Assembly: GCA_041821315.1 (NCBI GenBank)
Contig: JBGUEO010000020.1
Coordinates: 14,561-78,560, forward strand
Direction: 5' to 3'
From: DIGJ01 sp041821315
GTDB lineage: Bacteria > Bacillota > Clostridia > Lachnospirales > Lachnospiraceae
Length of the DNA stretch: 64,000 nt
Shown: positions 33,907 through 43,483 of the stretch, in pieces
How positions within the stretch are numbered: the first letter of the stretch is position 1
Layout of the letters: the number at the start of each line of letters is the position of its first letter
Position numbers and translations under genes: made by a program
The notes under the pieces: model-generated
Databases searched by the model: none
Told to the model about the DNA's origin: nothing
What the model saw: the letters and a program-made list of their open reading frames with translations, nothing else

Positions 33907-33921
33907 GATTCGTTTGTAAAA

Positions 33922-33986
33922 AATTCAAAAAAGAGCATATCGCAAAATAGAAATGAAATTTTGCAATATGTTCTTTTTTTGAATTC
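33922..33986. terminator. Bidirectional terminator after msmX
   Basis: A long imperfect palindrome: GAGCATATCGCAAAAT (33933-33948) and its near complement at 33958-33974, flanked by A6 and T7 runs. It lies between msmX and the convergent TPR regulator. Confidence 0.8.
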
Positions 33987-33988
33987 TT

Positions 33989-35230
33989 TTATATGAGTTC
34001 TTTGTAAAGCTTGTTGGCTTCTTTATATCTACGCTTGCTTTCTAAAAAATCAATCAATTTTAATTTGATATCTCGGCAGATATCCGTTTTCCTTACTTTC
34101 TCATAATATGGCAATATTGTAGTTTTGACTTCATGATAAAAATAGTCATCATTAAAGCGGTATACAGCTAGATAAAGAAAATAGATCGCATTGTAATATT
34201 TGTAAGATTTGTAGTGATCTGTCAGGTATTTTTGAAAAACAATATCGCATTGCTCTAGGTTGCCTAATTTAATAGAAGCAGAGATATAATTGTACACGGG
34301 AAGAATCCCTTCATTATAGTTTTCCATAGCGATTTTGCTCCACTTAATACTTTCTTCGTATTTATTGTTTGACAAATAAAAATCAGATAAATTAATGTAT
34401 AGATGGTAAAATAATGTATCCATGTCGAAATGTTTCGCAGACATTAATGCAGCATTAAAATGCTTTAGTGCATTATCATAAATTCTTAAATAAGAAAAGC
34501 AGACGCCAAGATAGTTATGACACCAAACCGCATTTAGATATCTACCACTTTTTTCGTAGTTATCCAGAGCTTTTTCTAGATAATAAGAGCCTTTGGCTGG
34601 ATTTTCATTAAAACAGAGAGCTCTTCCTAGGATAAAATTCACCCAAGAAGTATCTTTAAGTATGAGCGCTTGCTTTAAGTGATCAATGCCCTCTTCATTT
34701 AGATGGTGACGGTATAAAATATTTCCTGAAACAAAAAGATACAAATATTTCAGGTTGTTATTTAAAGAGTGAAAGACCTTGCTAAGAAGTGTAATATCAT
34801 CCTTCAACTGGTTATAATCGATATCTTCAACAAAAGATTTGTACATAAGTTGATAGATTTTAAATTCAATGCTATATGGCGATTGATTAATAATAGATTC
34901 CATCTTCAACAATTCATCGTAAATAATTGTCGCACCTTCATAATTATAACTTTCTATATTATTCATCATCGTGTTTAAGCGTTGCCGCATCAAACCTATA
35001 TTTGCAAGATTATCAATTTTTTCGATATTTAGTTTTTTTAGTAGAGTTTCGATGACCTCTTTTCTTAAGCGCTTTTTACCGTTTTCAAAGTAGCTCAAGT
35101 GACTGATGGAGCAAACACCATAAGAGAGCGCTTCCTGACTAATTCCATTTGTAATTCTTGTATATTTCAACCAAGCAGAAAGAAAGTCATACTCCAACTC
35201 AGTATTTAGTATCACAATAGTTGAATTCAT
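33989..35230 (-). CDS. XRE HTH regulator with TPR repeats (RRNPP/Rgg-like)
   Basis: A 413-residue protein with an N-terminal XRE-type HTH (about residues 16-70, with GISQEALSYGVCSISHLSYF then ENGKKRL). About 330 residues of tandem helical repeats with TPR spacing follow (for example HYLNEEGIDHLKQALILKD-like and YLNAVWCHNYLGVCFSYLRI). This is the layout of peptide-responsive RRNPP/Rgg regulators. No small secreted-peptide gene is visible next to it, so peptide control is only a possibility. It is divergent from the MFS pump at 35402, and a 7-6-7 inverted repeat lies between them. Confidence 0.8.
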   Translation of the reverse strand: MNSTIVILNTELEYDFLSAWLKYTRITNGISQEALSYGVCSISHLSYFENGKKRLRKEVIETLLKKLNIEKIDNLANIGLMRQRLNTMMNNIESYNYEGATIIYDELLKMESIINQSPYSIEFKIYQLMYKSFVEDIDYNQLKDDITLLSKVFHSLNNNLKYLYLFVSGNILYRHHLNEEGIDHLKQALILKDTSWVNFILGRALCFNENPAKGSYYLEKALDNYEKSGRYLNAVWCHNYLGVCFSYLRIYDNALKHFNAALMSAKHFDMDTLFYHLYINLSDFYLSNNKYEESIKWSKIAMENYNEGILPVYNYISASIKLGNLEQCDIVFQKYLTDHYKSYKYYNAIYFLYLAVYRFNDDYFYHEVKTTILPYYEKVRKTDICRDIKLKLIDFLESKRRYKEANKLYKELI

Positions 35231-35267
35231 AAATACCTCCTAGATTAAATGACCAATTATTAATTGA

Positions 35268-35287
35268 TTTCACAAAATAGTGTGAAA
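35268..35287. promoter_or_regulatory. Inverted repeat in the regulator-MFS divergent region
   Basis: TTTCACA (35268-35274), AAATAG, TGTGAAA (35281-35287): perfect 7-bp arms 38 bp upstream of the regulator start. Candidate operator of the divergent regulator; binding not shown. Confidence 0.45.
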
Positions 35288-35401
35288 AATATGATTTATT
35301 ATATCATTAAAGATGCTTTTTGTAACATTTTTATTCAATAAAAATACTTTGAATTTGTAAAATATATCCTGTAAGATAGGATAAACAAGGAGGTAGCACC
35401 A

Positions 35402-36616
35402 ATGACAAAATTATTTGATGATTACAAAGGATTACCAAAAGGCTTGTATGTGATATGTTTTGCGACACTGATTAATCGATTAGGCGATTTTGTAGTTCCT
35501 TTTTTATCGCTGTATCTTACACAAAAAATAGGAATGTCAGTCGGAGCATCTGGAATAATTGTAACGATTTCATCAATTATTGGGATACCGGCAGCGTTGA
35601 TTGGAGGAAAAGTTTCGGATTTGTATGGGAGAAAAAAGGTATATCTCTATGCGCAAAGTATATCAGCTTTTGCATTGATTCCCTGTGCATTAACAAAAAA
35701 TCCTGCGATTACCATTGTGTGTTTATTAATTAGCACATTTTTCAATGGATTTATTCGACCGGCATTTAATTCTATGATAACGGATATGCTATCTTGTGAG
35801 CAAAGACAAGCTGGTTTTTCTCTGAAGTATCTTTCGATTAACGTGGGAGTATCCGTGGGACCAATAATTGCTGGTTTTTTGTTTTATCGATTTTTACCGA
35901 TGCTATTTATTGCGGATGCAATGACTTCTTTTATAGCGGTATTTCTTATATGGAAAAATGTAGAAGAGACGTATGAGAGCGGCTGTGAAGTTGAGGTGAA
36001 AAATGAAGCAGAACGAGAAGAAAAAGGAAATGTATTTCAATTGTTTTGGAAGAGACCTTATTTATTCTTTTTCTTCTTATTATATATGGTATATAGTTTT
36101 ATCTATACGCAGCATAAATTTTCGCTGCCGCTTACTTTAAACGAGGTGTTTGATAAACAAGGAGCAAAGGTATTTGGTTATCTTATGAGTGTGAATGCAA
36201 TTACAGTATTGTTGTTGACTGCGTTCATAAGTGCGTTTACCAGAAGAAAACACCAGTTAAGTAATATGGCACTGGCTGGAATTTTATATGCAATTGGATT
36301 TGGAATGATTGGTTATGTGAGTCATTTTGGAATGTTTGCTTTGTCTACAATTATTTGGACAGGCGGTGAAATCTTGTGTTCGATAAGCTCTGGTGTTTAT
36401 CTTGCAAATCATAGCCCAAGTAATTATAGGGCGAGACTAAATGCGATGATTGCAATTGGTAATTCGGTCGGAGGGGCACTTAGCACGGCGGTATCGGGCA
36501 TCTATATTCAACAAAGTGGAGTGAAAAATATATGGAGTCTTGTATTTGCAATTTCCCTAATTGCAGCGACATGTATGTTTGCATTGCGCATGTATATGAG
36601 GAAAGTGGATAAATAG
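35402..36616 (+). CDS. Major facilitator superfamily transporter
   Basis: A 404-residue protein with about 12 membrane helices. MFS motif A appears as GGKVSDLYGRKK between helices 2 and 3, and FLSLYLTQKIGMS follows helix 1. The arrangement fits a drug/H+ antiporter of the YfmO/MdtG type. AAGGAGG precedes the ATG. The divergent TPR regulator probably controls it. Confidence 0.88.
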   Translation: MTKLFDDYKGLPKGLYVICFATLINRLGDFVVPFLSLYLTQKIGMSVGASGIIVTISSIIGIPAALIGGKVSDLYGRKKVYLYAQSISAFALIPCALTKNPAITIVCLLISTFFNGFIRPAFNSMITDMLSCEQRQAGFSLKYLSINVGVSVGPIIAGFLFYRFLPMLFIADAMTSFIAVFLIWKNVEETYESGCEVEVKNEAEREEKGNVFQLFWKRPYLFFFFLLYMVYSFIYTQHKFSLPLTLNEVFDKQGAKVFGYLMSVNAITVLLLTAFISAFTRRKHQLSNMALAGILYAIGFGMIGYVSHFGMFALSTIIWTGGEILCSISSGVYLANHSPSNYRARLNAMIAIGNSVGGALSTAVSGIYIQQSGVKNIWSLVFAISLIAATCMFALRMYMRKVDK

Positions 36617-36734
36617 AAATTAAATTAAAACATTTACATTTGCAAAAAGTAATGATAGAATGTGATTATAGTATGATTATATAAGCGTTTCTACGGAAAT
36701 TGCTAGCGATAGAAAATGTTGAAGGAGTGAAGAT

Positions 36735-37820
36735 ATGATTTCGAATCAAATTCTCCAGAACACAATTGAAGGATTAAAAGCAATCACAAGAATTGATATT
36801 TGTGTTATGGATACAGAAGGAAAAACATTGGCAACAACGTCCAATGCAGAGGAATATGAGGAAGCAGTACTTGCATTTGTAGAATCACCAGCAGATAGTC
36901 AAGTACTTCAAGGACACCAGTTTTTTAAGGTGTTTGATGAACATCAGTTGGAATATGTTATTTTGGTAAAAGGGGATAGCGACGATGTTTATATGGTAGG
37001 AAAGATTGCATCTTTCCAGATTCAAAACTTACTCGTTGCATATAAGGAGCGGTATGATAAAGATAATTTTGTTAAGAATCTTTTATTAGACAATCTTTTA
37101 TTGGTAGACATCTATAACCGCGCCAAAAAACTGCATATTGATACCGATATCAGACGAGTTGTATTTTTAATTGAGACTAAAAATGAAAAAGACGGAAATG
37201 CACTTGAAACAGTAAGAAGTCTTTTTGCAGGAAAAACAAAGGATTTTATTACTGCAGTTGATGAGAAAAATATTATTTTAGTCAAAGAAATGAAACCAAA
37301 TGAGACCTATGATGATATGGAAAAAACAGCAAAAATCATTGTGGATATGTTAAATACGGAAGCAATGACACAGGTTCATGTAGCTTATGGTACGATAGTC
37401 AATGAAATCAAAGACGTATCACGTTCTTATAAAGAAGCAAAAATGGCACTGGATGTAGGAAAGATTTTCTACAATGGAAGAAATGTAGTTGCTTATAGTA
37501 ATTTAGGAATTGGTCGCTTGATATACCAGCTCCCAATGCCGCTATGCAAAATGTTCATTAAAGAAATTTTTGAGGGAAAATCACCGGATGAATTTGATGA
37601 AGAAACATTAACTACAATAAATAAGTTTTTTGAGAACAGTCTTAATGTATCTGAAACATCAAGGCAGCTCTACATACACAGAAATACATTAGTGTATCGT
37701 TTGGACAAACTACAAAAGAGTACGGGTCTTGATTTGCGCGTATTTGAAGATGCAATTACCTTTAAAATTGCTCTTATGGTAGTAAAATATATGAAGTATA
37801 TGGAATCTTTAGAGTATTAA
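36735..37820 (+). CDS. CdaR/PucR-family transcriptional regulator
   Basis: A 361-residue regulator. The N-terminal ~120 residues resemble a diacid-recognition or PAS-like ligand domain (starting ISNQILQNTIEGLKAITRID). The central GGDEF-like region follows, and the C-terminus carries the PucR-type HTH, LNVSETSRQLYIHRNTLVYR then LDKLQKSTG. AAGGAG precedes the ATG. It lies 26 bp upstream of ftsE on the same strand. Similar regulators sit upstream of ftsEX in other clostridia as far as I recall, so a link to division or wall control is possible, but the ligand is unknown. Confidence 0.85.
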   Translation: MISNQILQNTIEGLKAITRIDICVMDTEGKTLATTSNAEEYEEAVLAFVESPADSQVLQGHQFFKVFDEHQLEYVILVKGDSDDVYMVGKIASFQIQNLLVAYKERYDKDNFVKNLLLDNLLLVDIYNRAKKLHIDTDIRRVVFLIETKNEKDGNALETVRSLFAGKTKDFITAVDEKNIILVKEMKPNETYDDMEKTAKIIVDMLNTEAMTQVHVAYGTIVNEIKDVSRSYKEAKMALDVGKIFYNGRNVVAYSNLGIGRLIYQLPMPLCKMFIKEIFEGKSPDEFDEETLTTINKFFENSLNVSETSRQLYIHRNTLVYRLDKLQKSTGLDLRVFEDAITFKIALMVVKYMKYMESLEY

Positions 37821-37846
37821 TAGGGATAGACAGTGAGGAATGCAAA

Positions 37847-38554
37847 ATGTTAGGAGAACAACCTATTATCACTTTGGAAAATGTATCAAAGACATATTCA
37901 GCAGGAAGTGAAGCTCTGCAGGATGTGTCTTTAAGCATTCAAAAGGGAGAGTTTGTGTTTATCGTAGGAAACAGTGGTTCTGGAAAATCTACATTGATAA
38001 AATTATTATTAAAAGAGACAGAACCTACTAGCGGTAAAATAAGAATTAATGGTGAAAATTTAACCAAAATGAAGCGGAAACAGGTGCCCAAGTATCGTCG
38101 TAAATTAGGCGTGGTATTTCAGGATTTTCGTTTATTAAAGGATCGGAATGTGTTTGAAAATGTTGCGTTTGCGCAAAGAATTGTAGGCAAATCAAATTAT
38201 ACCATTCGGCGTCAGGTTCCAGCAATATTATCACTTATGGGACTGAGTGAAAAGCTACTGTCATATCCAAAACAGCTATCGGGTGGAGAACAACAAAGAG
38301 TAGCACTTGCGAGAGCTTTGGTAAACAAACCACCCCTTTTATTGGCCGATGAGCCTACGGGTAACTTAGATCCCAAAAACTCTTGGGAGATTATATCGTT
38401 GCTAGATGAAGTGAATAAAACGGGAACGACTGTTTTAGTTGTAACGCACAATCATGAGATTGTAAATGCAATGCAAAAGAGAGTAATCACGATGAAAAAT
38501 GGTATTTTAGTTAGTGATGAGCAAAAAGGCGGGTACAATTATGTCAAACATTAG
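37847..38554 (+). CDS. ftsE: Cell-division ATP-binding protein FtsE
   Basis: A 235-residue ABC ATPase with Walker A GNSGSGKST, VFQDFRLLKDRNVFENVAFA (typical FtsE), signature LSGGEQQRVALARALV and Walker B LLLADEPTGNLDP. It pairs with FtsX to relay ATP hydrolysis to a wall hydrolase at the septum or, in Gram-positives, along the cell body. Its end overlaps ftsX by 14 bp. GTGAGGAATG lies before the ATG. Confidence 0.97.
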   Translation: MLGEQPIITLENVSKTYSAGSEALQDVSLSIQKGEFVFIVGNSGSGKSTLIKLLLKETEPTSGKIRINGENLTKMKRKQVPKYRRKLGVVFQDFRLLKDRNVFENVAFAQRIVGKSNYTIRRQVPAILSLMGLSEKLLSYPKQLSGGEQQRVALARALVNKPPLLLADEPTGNLDPKNSWEIISLLDEVNKTGTTVLVVTHNHEIVNAMQKRVITMKNGILVSDEQKGGYNYVKH

Positions 38555-39452
38555 TACTTTTTTTTACAGCGTAAAACAGGGTGTGAAAAATATATACCGG
38601 AATCGGATGTTTTCCTTGGCATCGGTAGGTACAATTGCAGCCTGTCTTTTTATGTTTGGAATTTTTTATTTTTTATTAAGTAACTTTCAGTTGATGCTCC
38701 ATCAAGCAGAAAGTAATGTAGGAATTACTCTTTTTTTTAATGAAGGGATTACTGATGATGAGTTAGCGGGGCTGAAGGATAAAATTGTGTCTCGCCCTGA
38801 AGTTTCACAGGTTACGTATATTTCAGCGGAAGAAGCTTGGGAAAAGTTAAAAAACGAAATGTTTGAGGGAAGAGAGGATTTGGCTGAGTCTTTTGGAGAT
38901 GATAATCCGTTAGCAGATTCGGCATCCTTTGCAATTAAAGTATCGGATGTCTCAAAACAAGAAAAACTGGTTACTTATTTAAATGGATTAGATGGAGTTA
39001 GACAGGTTAACAGTTCGGATGGGGCAGCAAAAATACTGTCTAACTTTAATATTTTAGTTGGTTATATTTCGGGGACTATTATTATTATATTACTTGCGGT
39101 TGCAATCTTTTTAATCAGTACAACCATTACCATGGGAATTGCGGTTCGTAAGGATGAGATAGCAATTATGCGATTGGTGGGAGCAACGGACTTTTTTATT
39201 CGTGCACCGTTTGTTGTTGAGGGAATTGTAATTGGATTTATTGGGGCAATGCTTCCGTTATCTATATTATATTTTATCTATAATTATGTGATTCATTATA
39301 TTGGGGATCGATTCTATGAATTGTCGAGTTTACTGACCTTTTTGGATGTAAATGTTGTATTTCGGACATTGATTCCGATTTCACTGCTTATGGGAATGGG
39401 AATTGGATTTATAGGAAGTTTTGTTACGGTAAGAAAACACCTACGAGTATAG
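38541..39452 (+). CDS. ftsX: Cell-division protein FtsX
   Basis: A 303-residue permease-like protein with four membrane helices (about residues 22-42, 170-195, 218-240 and 270-292) and a large extracellular loop between helices 1 and 2 that contacts the hydrolase partner. The start FFYSVKQGVKNIYRNRMFSL is typical. ATG at 38541 is used (AAAGGCGGG upstream), inside the end of ftsE. With ftsE it forms a membrane complex activating the M23 protein encoded next. Confidence 0.95.
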   Translation: MSNISTFFYSVKQGVKNIYRNRMFSLASVGTIAACLFMFGIFYFLLSNFQLMLHQAESNVGITLFFNEGITDDELAGLKDKIVSRPEVSQVTYISAEEAWEKLKNEMFEGREDLAESFGDDNPLADSASFAIKVSDVSKQEKLVTYLNGLDGVRQVNSSDGAAKILSNFNILVGYISGTIIIILLAVAIFLISTTITMGIAVRKDEIAIMRLVGATDFFIRAPFVVEGIVIGFIGAMLPLSILYFIYNYVIHYIGDRFYELSSLLTFLDVNVVFRTLIPISLLMGMGIGFIGSFVTVRKHLRV

Positions 39453-39514
39453 AGATATGTAAATCGAAAGTCGTTTATTAATTCGAAGCTTGTGTGCGAA
39501 AGATAGGAGTGTCA

Positions 39515-40738
39515 ATGAAAAAAAAATGCGTGTTAGGAATACTCGTTGTTTGCGGATTTTTACTATTGACTGGTGGCGTTTTTATAGTAAAGGCAAGCAG
39601 TATTACCGATGCTGAATCCGCAAAAAAACAGTTGGAGCAGCAAAAGAAACAGACGGAAGCTCAGATTGCTGGTTTGAAGGATGAAAAAGGAGATTTGCTC
39701 ACCTATATTGAAAAGTTAGACAAGCAGGTTGCAGAAATCGATACGCAGATTAGCGATACCAATCAGAAAATAAAAAAAACGAACAAAAAAATAAAAACGA
39801 ATAAAGAAGAATTGGAAGTAGCAAAGCAAGAAGAGCAAAAGCAGTATGATGCTATGAAATTGCGCATAAAATATATGTATGAAAACGGAAGTGAAGATTA
39901 CGTAGAACTATTGCTGGAAGCGGAAAGCATATCCGATTTACTAAACCGTGCAGAATATATTTCAAAGATTTCTGCCTATGATAAAAATCTGTTACAAGAG
40001 CATAAAGAAATGAAAGAAGCCATTGCGAAAAAAGAGAAAAAATTAGAATCACAGGCAAGTAAGTTACTGGTGCTGCAAGAACAATTGACATATGAACAGA
40101 CAACAATCACTAAGCTTTGTGACGATAAGAATAAAGAGTTAAAAAAATATAATGCAGATATTGTGGATGCATCCAAAGAAGCACAAAAATATGCAGAAGA
40201 AATTGAAAAACAAGAAAATGTAATTGAAGACCTTTTAGAGAAAGAACGAAAGCGAATTGAAGAGGAAGAGAGAAAGAAGCGGGAAGCTGAAGCAGCAGCC
40301 AATAATAAAACCACTACGGATAGTAATTATGATGCAAATACCAGCAGTGATTTTAGGTGGCCACTTAATATTGCAGGTACCATCACATCAAAATTTGGAT
40401 ATCGAAAACAACCGACGGCTGGAGCTAGTACCTATCATAAGGGAATTGATATTTCAGCACCAAGTGGAACACAAATTGTTGCAGCGGCAGCGGGAAAGGT
40501 TGTTACGGCGACCTATTCTTCATCGGCAGGCAATTATATTATGATATATCATGGAAACAGTACATATACTGTATATATGCATTGCTCTTCGCTTAGTGTA
40601 AGTGTCAATGATGAAGTCGCAAAGGGGCAGGCAATTGCAGCTGTTGGGTCTACTGGAATTTCCACAGGATCGCATTTGCATTTCGGGATTTCAGTGAATG
40701 GAAGTTATGTTGACCCGCTCAACTATGTCAGTCAATAA
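39515..40738 (+). CDS. Murein hydrolase activator/M23 peptidase (EnvC-like)
   Basis: A 407-residue secreted protein: signal peptide (about residues 1-25), a long coiled coil (about 28-260), then a LytM/M23 domain with metal ligands in YHKGIDISAP and HLHFGIS. Both motifs are complete, so it can be an active endopeptidase, unlike E. coli EnvC. The coiled coil is what docks with FtsX in this family. AGGAG lies before ATG 39515. Gene order ftsE-ftsX-M23-ctpA supports the role. Confidence 0.92.
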   Translation: MKKKCVLGILVVCGFLLLTGGVFIVKASSITDAESAKKQLEQQKKQTEAQIAGLKDEKGDLLTYIEKLDKQVAEIDTQISDTNQKIKKTNKKIKTNKEELEVAKQEEQKQYDAMKLRIKYMYENGSEDYVELLLEAESISDLLNRAEYISKISAYDKNLLQEHKEMKEAIAKKEKKLESQASKLLVLQEQLTYEQTTITKLCDDKNKELKKYNADIVDASKEAQKYAEEIEKQENVIEDLLEKERKRIEEEERKKREAEAAANNKTTTDSNYDANTSSDFRWPLNIAGTITSKFGYRKQPTAGASTYHKGIDISAPSGTQIVAAAAGKVVTATYSSSAGNYIMIYHGNSTYTVYMHCSSLSVSVNDEVAKGQAIAAVGSTGISTGSHLHFGISVNGSYVDPLNYVSQ

Positions 40739-40756
40739 ATACAAAGGGGTCTTGAT

Positions 40757-41998
40757 ATGAAAAAGTCATATTGGTCAGGGTTTTTAAGTGGAGTTTTGTG
40801 TACGATTCTTTGTTTCATCCTTGGTGTCAATGGATATCAAATTGTAATCAATCGCACCGCGCAACATAGCACAGATGATACAAAAAGTACAACTGAGTCA
40901 ACGGAGACAAAGACAACAAAGATTTCCGCGATTAATGTGCTTGCAAAGGTTAGTGTTTTGCAAAAATATATTGATACTTATTATTTAAATGATATCAGTG
41001 GGAAAGACTTAGAGGATGGAATTTATAAAGGAATCATTAAAGGACTGGGAGATCCATATTCCACTTATTATACAAAGGATGAATACAATTCACTGCAAGA
41101 ATCCACAAGTGGTATCTATTGCGGAATCGGAGCTTATGTTTCACAGGATGTAAATACTGGGATTGTTACAATCGTTCAACCGTTTGAGGGGGGGCCTGCT
41201 GATAATGCAGGAATCTTGCCAGGGGATATTATTTATAAAATCGAAGGGGAAGAAGTTACAGGCAAGGATTTACCTGAGGTAGTAGCAAGAATGAAGGGCG
41301 AAGAAGGAACCAAAGTTTCGCTGACGGTTATTCGGAATAATAAGGAAATGCATTTTGATGTTACCCGTAATAAAGTAGAGACGCCAACGGTTGTCTATCA
41401 AATGTTAGATGGTAATATTGGATATATTCGGGTAACTACATTTGATGAAGTAACAGCTCATCAGTATCGTTTAGCACTTGATGATCTGGAGCAGCAAGGG
41501 GAAAAGGGACTTATTGTTGATCTTCGTAATAATGGAGGTGGACGTTTAACTGCGGTCGTTGATATGTTAGATCGTATGCTTCCAGAAGGTGTGATTGTTT
41601 CTACGAAAGAAAAATCCGGAGGAGGCGAAACTTACAATTCTACGGATGAAGAAAAATTCGAAAAGCCATTTGCTGTGTTAATCAACGGAAACAGTGCAAG
41701 CGCCTCGGAAGTATTTGCAGGCGCAATTCAAGATTATGGCATTGGAGAGCTGATAGGAACGACAAGCTTTGGAAAAGGAATTGTGCAGACAATTTTTGGT
41801 TTAAATGATGGAACAGCAGTTAAACTAACCACGTCGGAGTATTTTACACCAAAGGGAAGGAATATTCATGGAACTGGTTTGACTCCAGATATTAGCGTAG
41901 ATTTGACGGAAGAACAAAAGAAAAAGATTAACATTAATAAAGATGAGGATAATCAGCTGCAAACAGCAATTAAAGAAATTGAAAAAGGGATAAAATAA
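40757..41998 (+). CDS. ctpA: S41 family carboxyl-terminal processing protease
   Basis: A 413-residue exported serine protease with an N-terminal membrane anchor (about residues 7-27), a Thr/Ser-rich linker, PDZ domain (about 115-195, with GIYCGIGAYVS and NAGILPGDIIYKIEG) and S41 catalytic core. The catalytic dyad is Ser315 (NGNSASASE) and Lys340 (TSFGKG), both present. It sits directly after the M23 gene. Such proteases in other bacteria trim or degrade wall hydrolases or their regulators. It is the last gene of the cluster before a strong terminator. Confidence 0.95.
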   Translation: MKKSYWSGFLSGVLCTILCFILGVNGYQIVINRTAQHSTDDTKSTTESTETKTTKISAINVLAKVSVLQKYIDTYYLNDISGKDLEDGIYKGIIKGLGDPYSTYYTKDEYNSLQESTSGIYCGIGAYVSQDVNTGIVTIVQPFEGGPADNAGILPGDIIYKIEGEEVTGKDLPEVVARMKGEEGTKVSLTVIRNNKEMHFDVTRNKVETPTVVYQMLDGNIGYIRVTTFDEVTAHQYRLALDDLEQQGEKGLIVDLRNNGGGRLTAVVDMLDRMLPEGVIVSTKEKSGGGETYNSTDEEKFEKPFAVLINGNSASASEVFAGAIQDYGIGELIGTTSFGKGIVQTIFGLNDGTAVKLTTSEYFTPKGRNIHGTGLTPDISVDLTEEQKKKININKDEDNQLQTAIKEIEKGIK

Positions 41999-42070
41999 GA
42001 TTTATAAAATGATACAAGAAAACTTTTGTTCAATTTGCGGCTACAAAAAAATAAGCTAAAATTTTATTAA

Positions 42071-42127
42071 ATGAAAAACAAATTGCACTTTTTTGCGAAA
42101 AGCAAAAAAGTGCAATTTGTTTTTCAT
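42071..42127 (+). terminator. Very long perfect terminator hairpin after ctpA
   Basis: A perfect 26-bp stem between 42071-42096 and 42102-42127 with loop GAAAA. The arms contain TTTTTT and TTTTTC runs, so it can stop transcription from either side. Remaining bases of the gap to 42268 hold the direct repeats and promoter listed next. Confidence 0.85.
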
Positions 42128-42144
42128 CCCTTTCTTGAGCTTTC

Positions 42145-42181
42145 GCAATTATTTTCAATTCATTTGCAATTATCTTGAATT
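42145..42181 (+). promoter_or_regulatory. Direct-repeat operator upstream of the mgl-like operon
   Basis: GCAATTATTTTCAATT (42145-42160) and GCAATTATCTTGAATT (42166-42181) agree at 14 of 16 bases and start exactly 21 bp apart. Repeat 2 overlaps the -35 box. AraC-type regulators bind as tandem units about two helical turns apart just at this position, so the AraC-type response regulator at 48623 is the likely ligand. Confidence 0.6.
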
Positions 42182-42203
42182 TTATTGAAAGAAATACTAT
42201 GCT
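42175..42203 (+). promoter_or_regulatory. Promoter of the mgl-like operon
   Basis: TTGAAT (42175-42180), a 17-bp spacer and TATGCT (42198-42203). The modest -10 fits an activator-dependent promoter. Confidence 0.55.
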
Positions 42204-42268
42204 ATCCTTTTTTTGTAATAAAAAATATTGGAGTACATAGAAAGCAAGCAAGAACAGGAGGAAAGTAA

Positions 42269-43444
42269 ATGAAAAGAAAATTGGTAAGTGTATTATTGAC
42301 AGCCAGCATGGTATTAACATTACTAGTGGGATGTGGTTCTACAAGTAATACTACATCAGGAAAAACCTCAGTTGGAACAGAGACAGAAACCTCAGCGACT
42401 GGAAGCGGGGATGCCAAGAACGAAGCGAAGGGGAAGGCTGGCATTATTTGGTACAATTTTGCAGATACCTTTATTTCAAATGCACGTCAGTGCTTGAATA
42501 ATATTGCTGCAGCAGATGGAACGATTGCGGTAACCGATGCAGATAGCCAGAATGATATTTCTACGCAGGATAATAACATGAATAATTTCTTTACACAGAA
42601 TCTTGATTATCTAGTGTTGAATAATATTAACAATGCAGCCACTAGTAATATTGTAAATCAGTGTAAGGAGAAAGGTATTGTTACAATATTCGCAAATACA
42701 ACAAGTCCTTCGGAAGAAGATTTTACAAACTACGGGGATTTGTGGTATGTATCTTCCGCATCTACGCAGTCAGGTGAAAATATGGGGAATGCAGTTGGTG
42801 AATATTTTAAAAGTAATGCTAACTGGGATCGCAATGGTAATGGAAAAGTAGATTATATTTTATTACAAGGTATACAGACATTTAGTGATACAATCAATCG
42901 TTCTTCTTACAGTCTTGCATCCATCGAAGGTGCAGGGTTTGAATTGGGCACCTGTATTGGAGGAGATGATGTAACAGGAGTAAAGGGAGGCGATTCCATC
43001 AATGGTGTAATCTGTGATTTCTCGCGTTCGAAAGCACAGGAAAATGTGGAAGCTTTATTAGCCAACTATGGCGACGATATTGACTGCATCCTTGCTGATA
43101 ATGATGATGAGGCATTAGGCGCAATTGCGGCATTGCAGGCACATGGTTACATGACGGATGATAGTAACTATATCCCTGTTGTAGGTGTAGATGCTACTGC
43201 AGCAGGATGTGAGGCAATTAAAAATGGAACCCTTCTTGAAACAAGTTTGAATAATCCGGTTAAATTGGGAAAATCAATTTATAAACTCATGGATTTACTT
43301 GCAAATAATGAAGAGGTTACAACTGAGTCACTGGGTATTGAGGGTGTTACTGTTAATGGTCATAGTATTATTATTGACTATATCTCAATTACAAAAGATA
43401 ACTTGAATGATGCAACTTATGATATTACCGATACAGGTTTTTGA
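42269..43444 (+). CDS. mglB: Galactose/glucose-type sugar-binding lipoprotein (MglB-like)
   Basis: A 391-residue periplasmic-binding-protein type 1 protein. The signal peptide ends at lipobox LVGC near residue 24, followed by a Ser/Thr-rich linker. The mature part carries NWDRNGNGKVDYILLQG, which matches the calcium-binding loop of MglB galactose/glucose-binding proteins. AGGAGG lies before the ATG. It heads the transporter operon. Ligand is inferred to be a hexose or pentose; the exact sugar is not determined. Confidence 0.85.
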   Translation: MKRKLVSVLLTASMVLTLLVGCGSTSNTTSGKTSVGTETETSATGSGDAKNEAKGKAGIIWYNFADTFISNARQCLNNIAAADGTIAVTDADSQNDISTQDNNMNNFFTQNLDYLVLNNINNAATSNIVNQCKEKGIVTIFANTTSPSEEDFTNYGDLWYVSSASTQSGENMGNAVGEYFKSNANWDRNGNGKVDYILLQGIQTFSDTINRSSYSLASIEGAGFELGTCIGGDDVTGVKGGDSINGVICDFSRSKAQENVEALLANYGDDIDCILADNDDEALGAIAALQAHGYMTDDSNYIPVVGVDATAAGCEAIKNGTLLETSLNNPVKLGKSIYKLMDLLANNEEVTTESLGIEGVTVNGHSIIIDYISITKDNLNDATYDITDTGF

Positions 43445-43483
43445 AAATTGTAATGGAACATGTTTATTAATGTTACAAATAAT

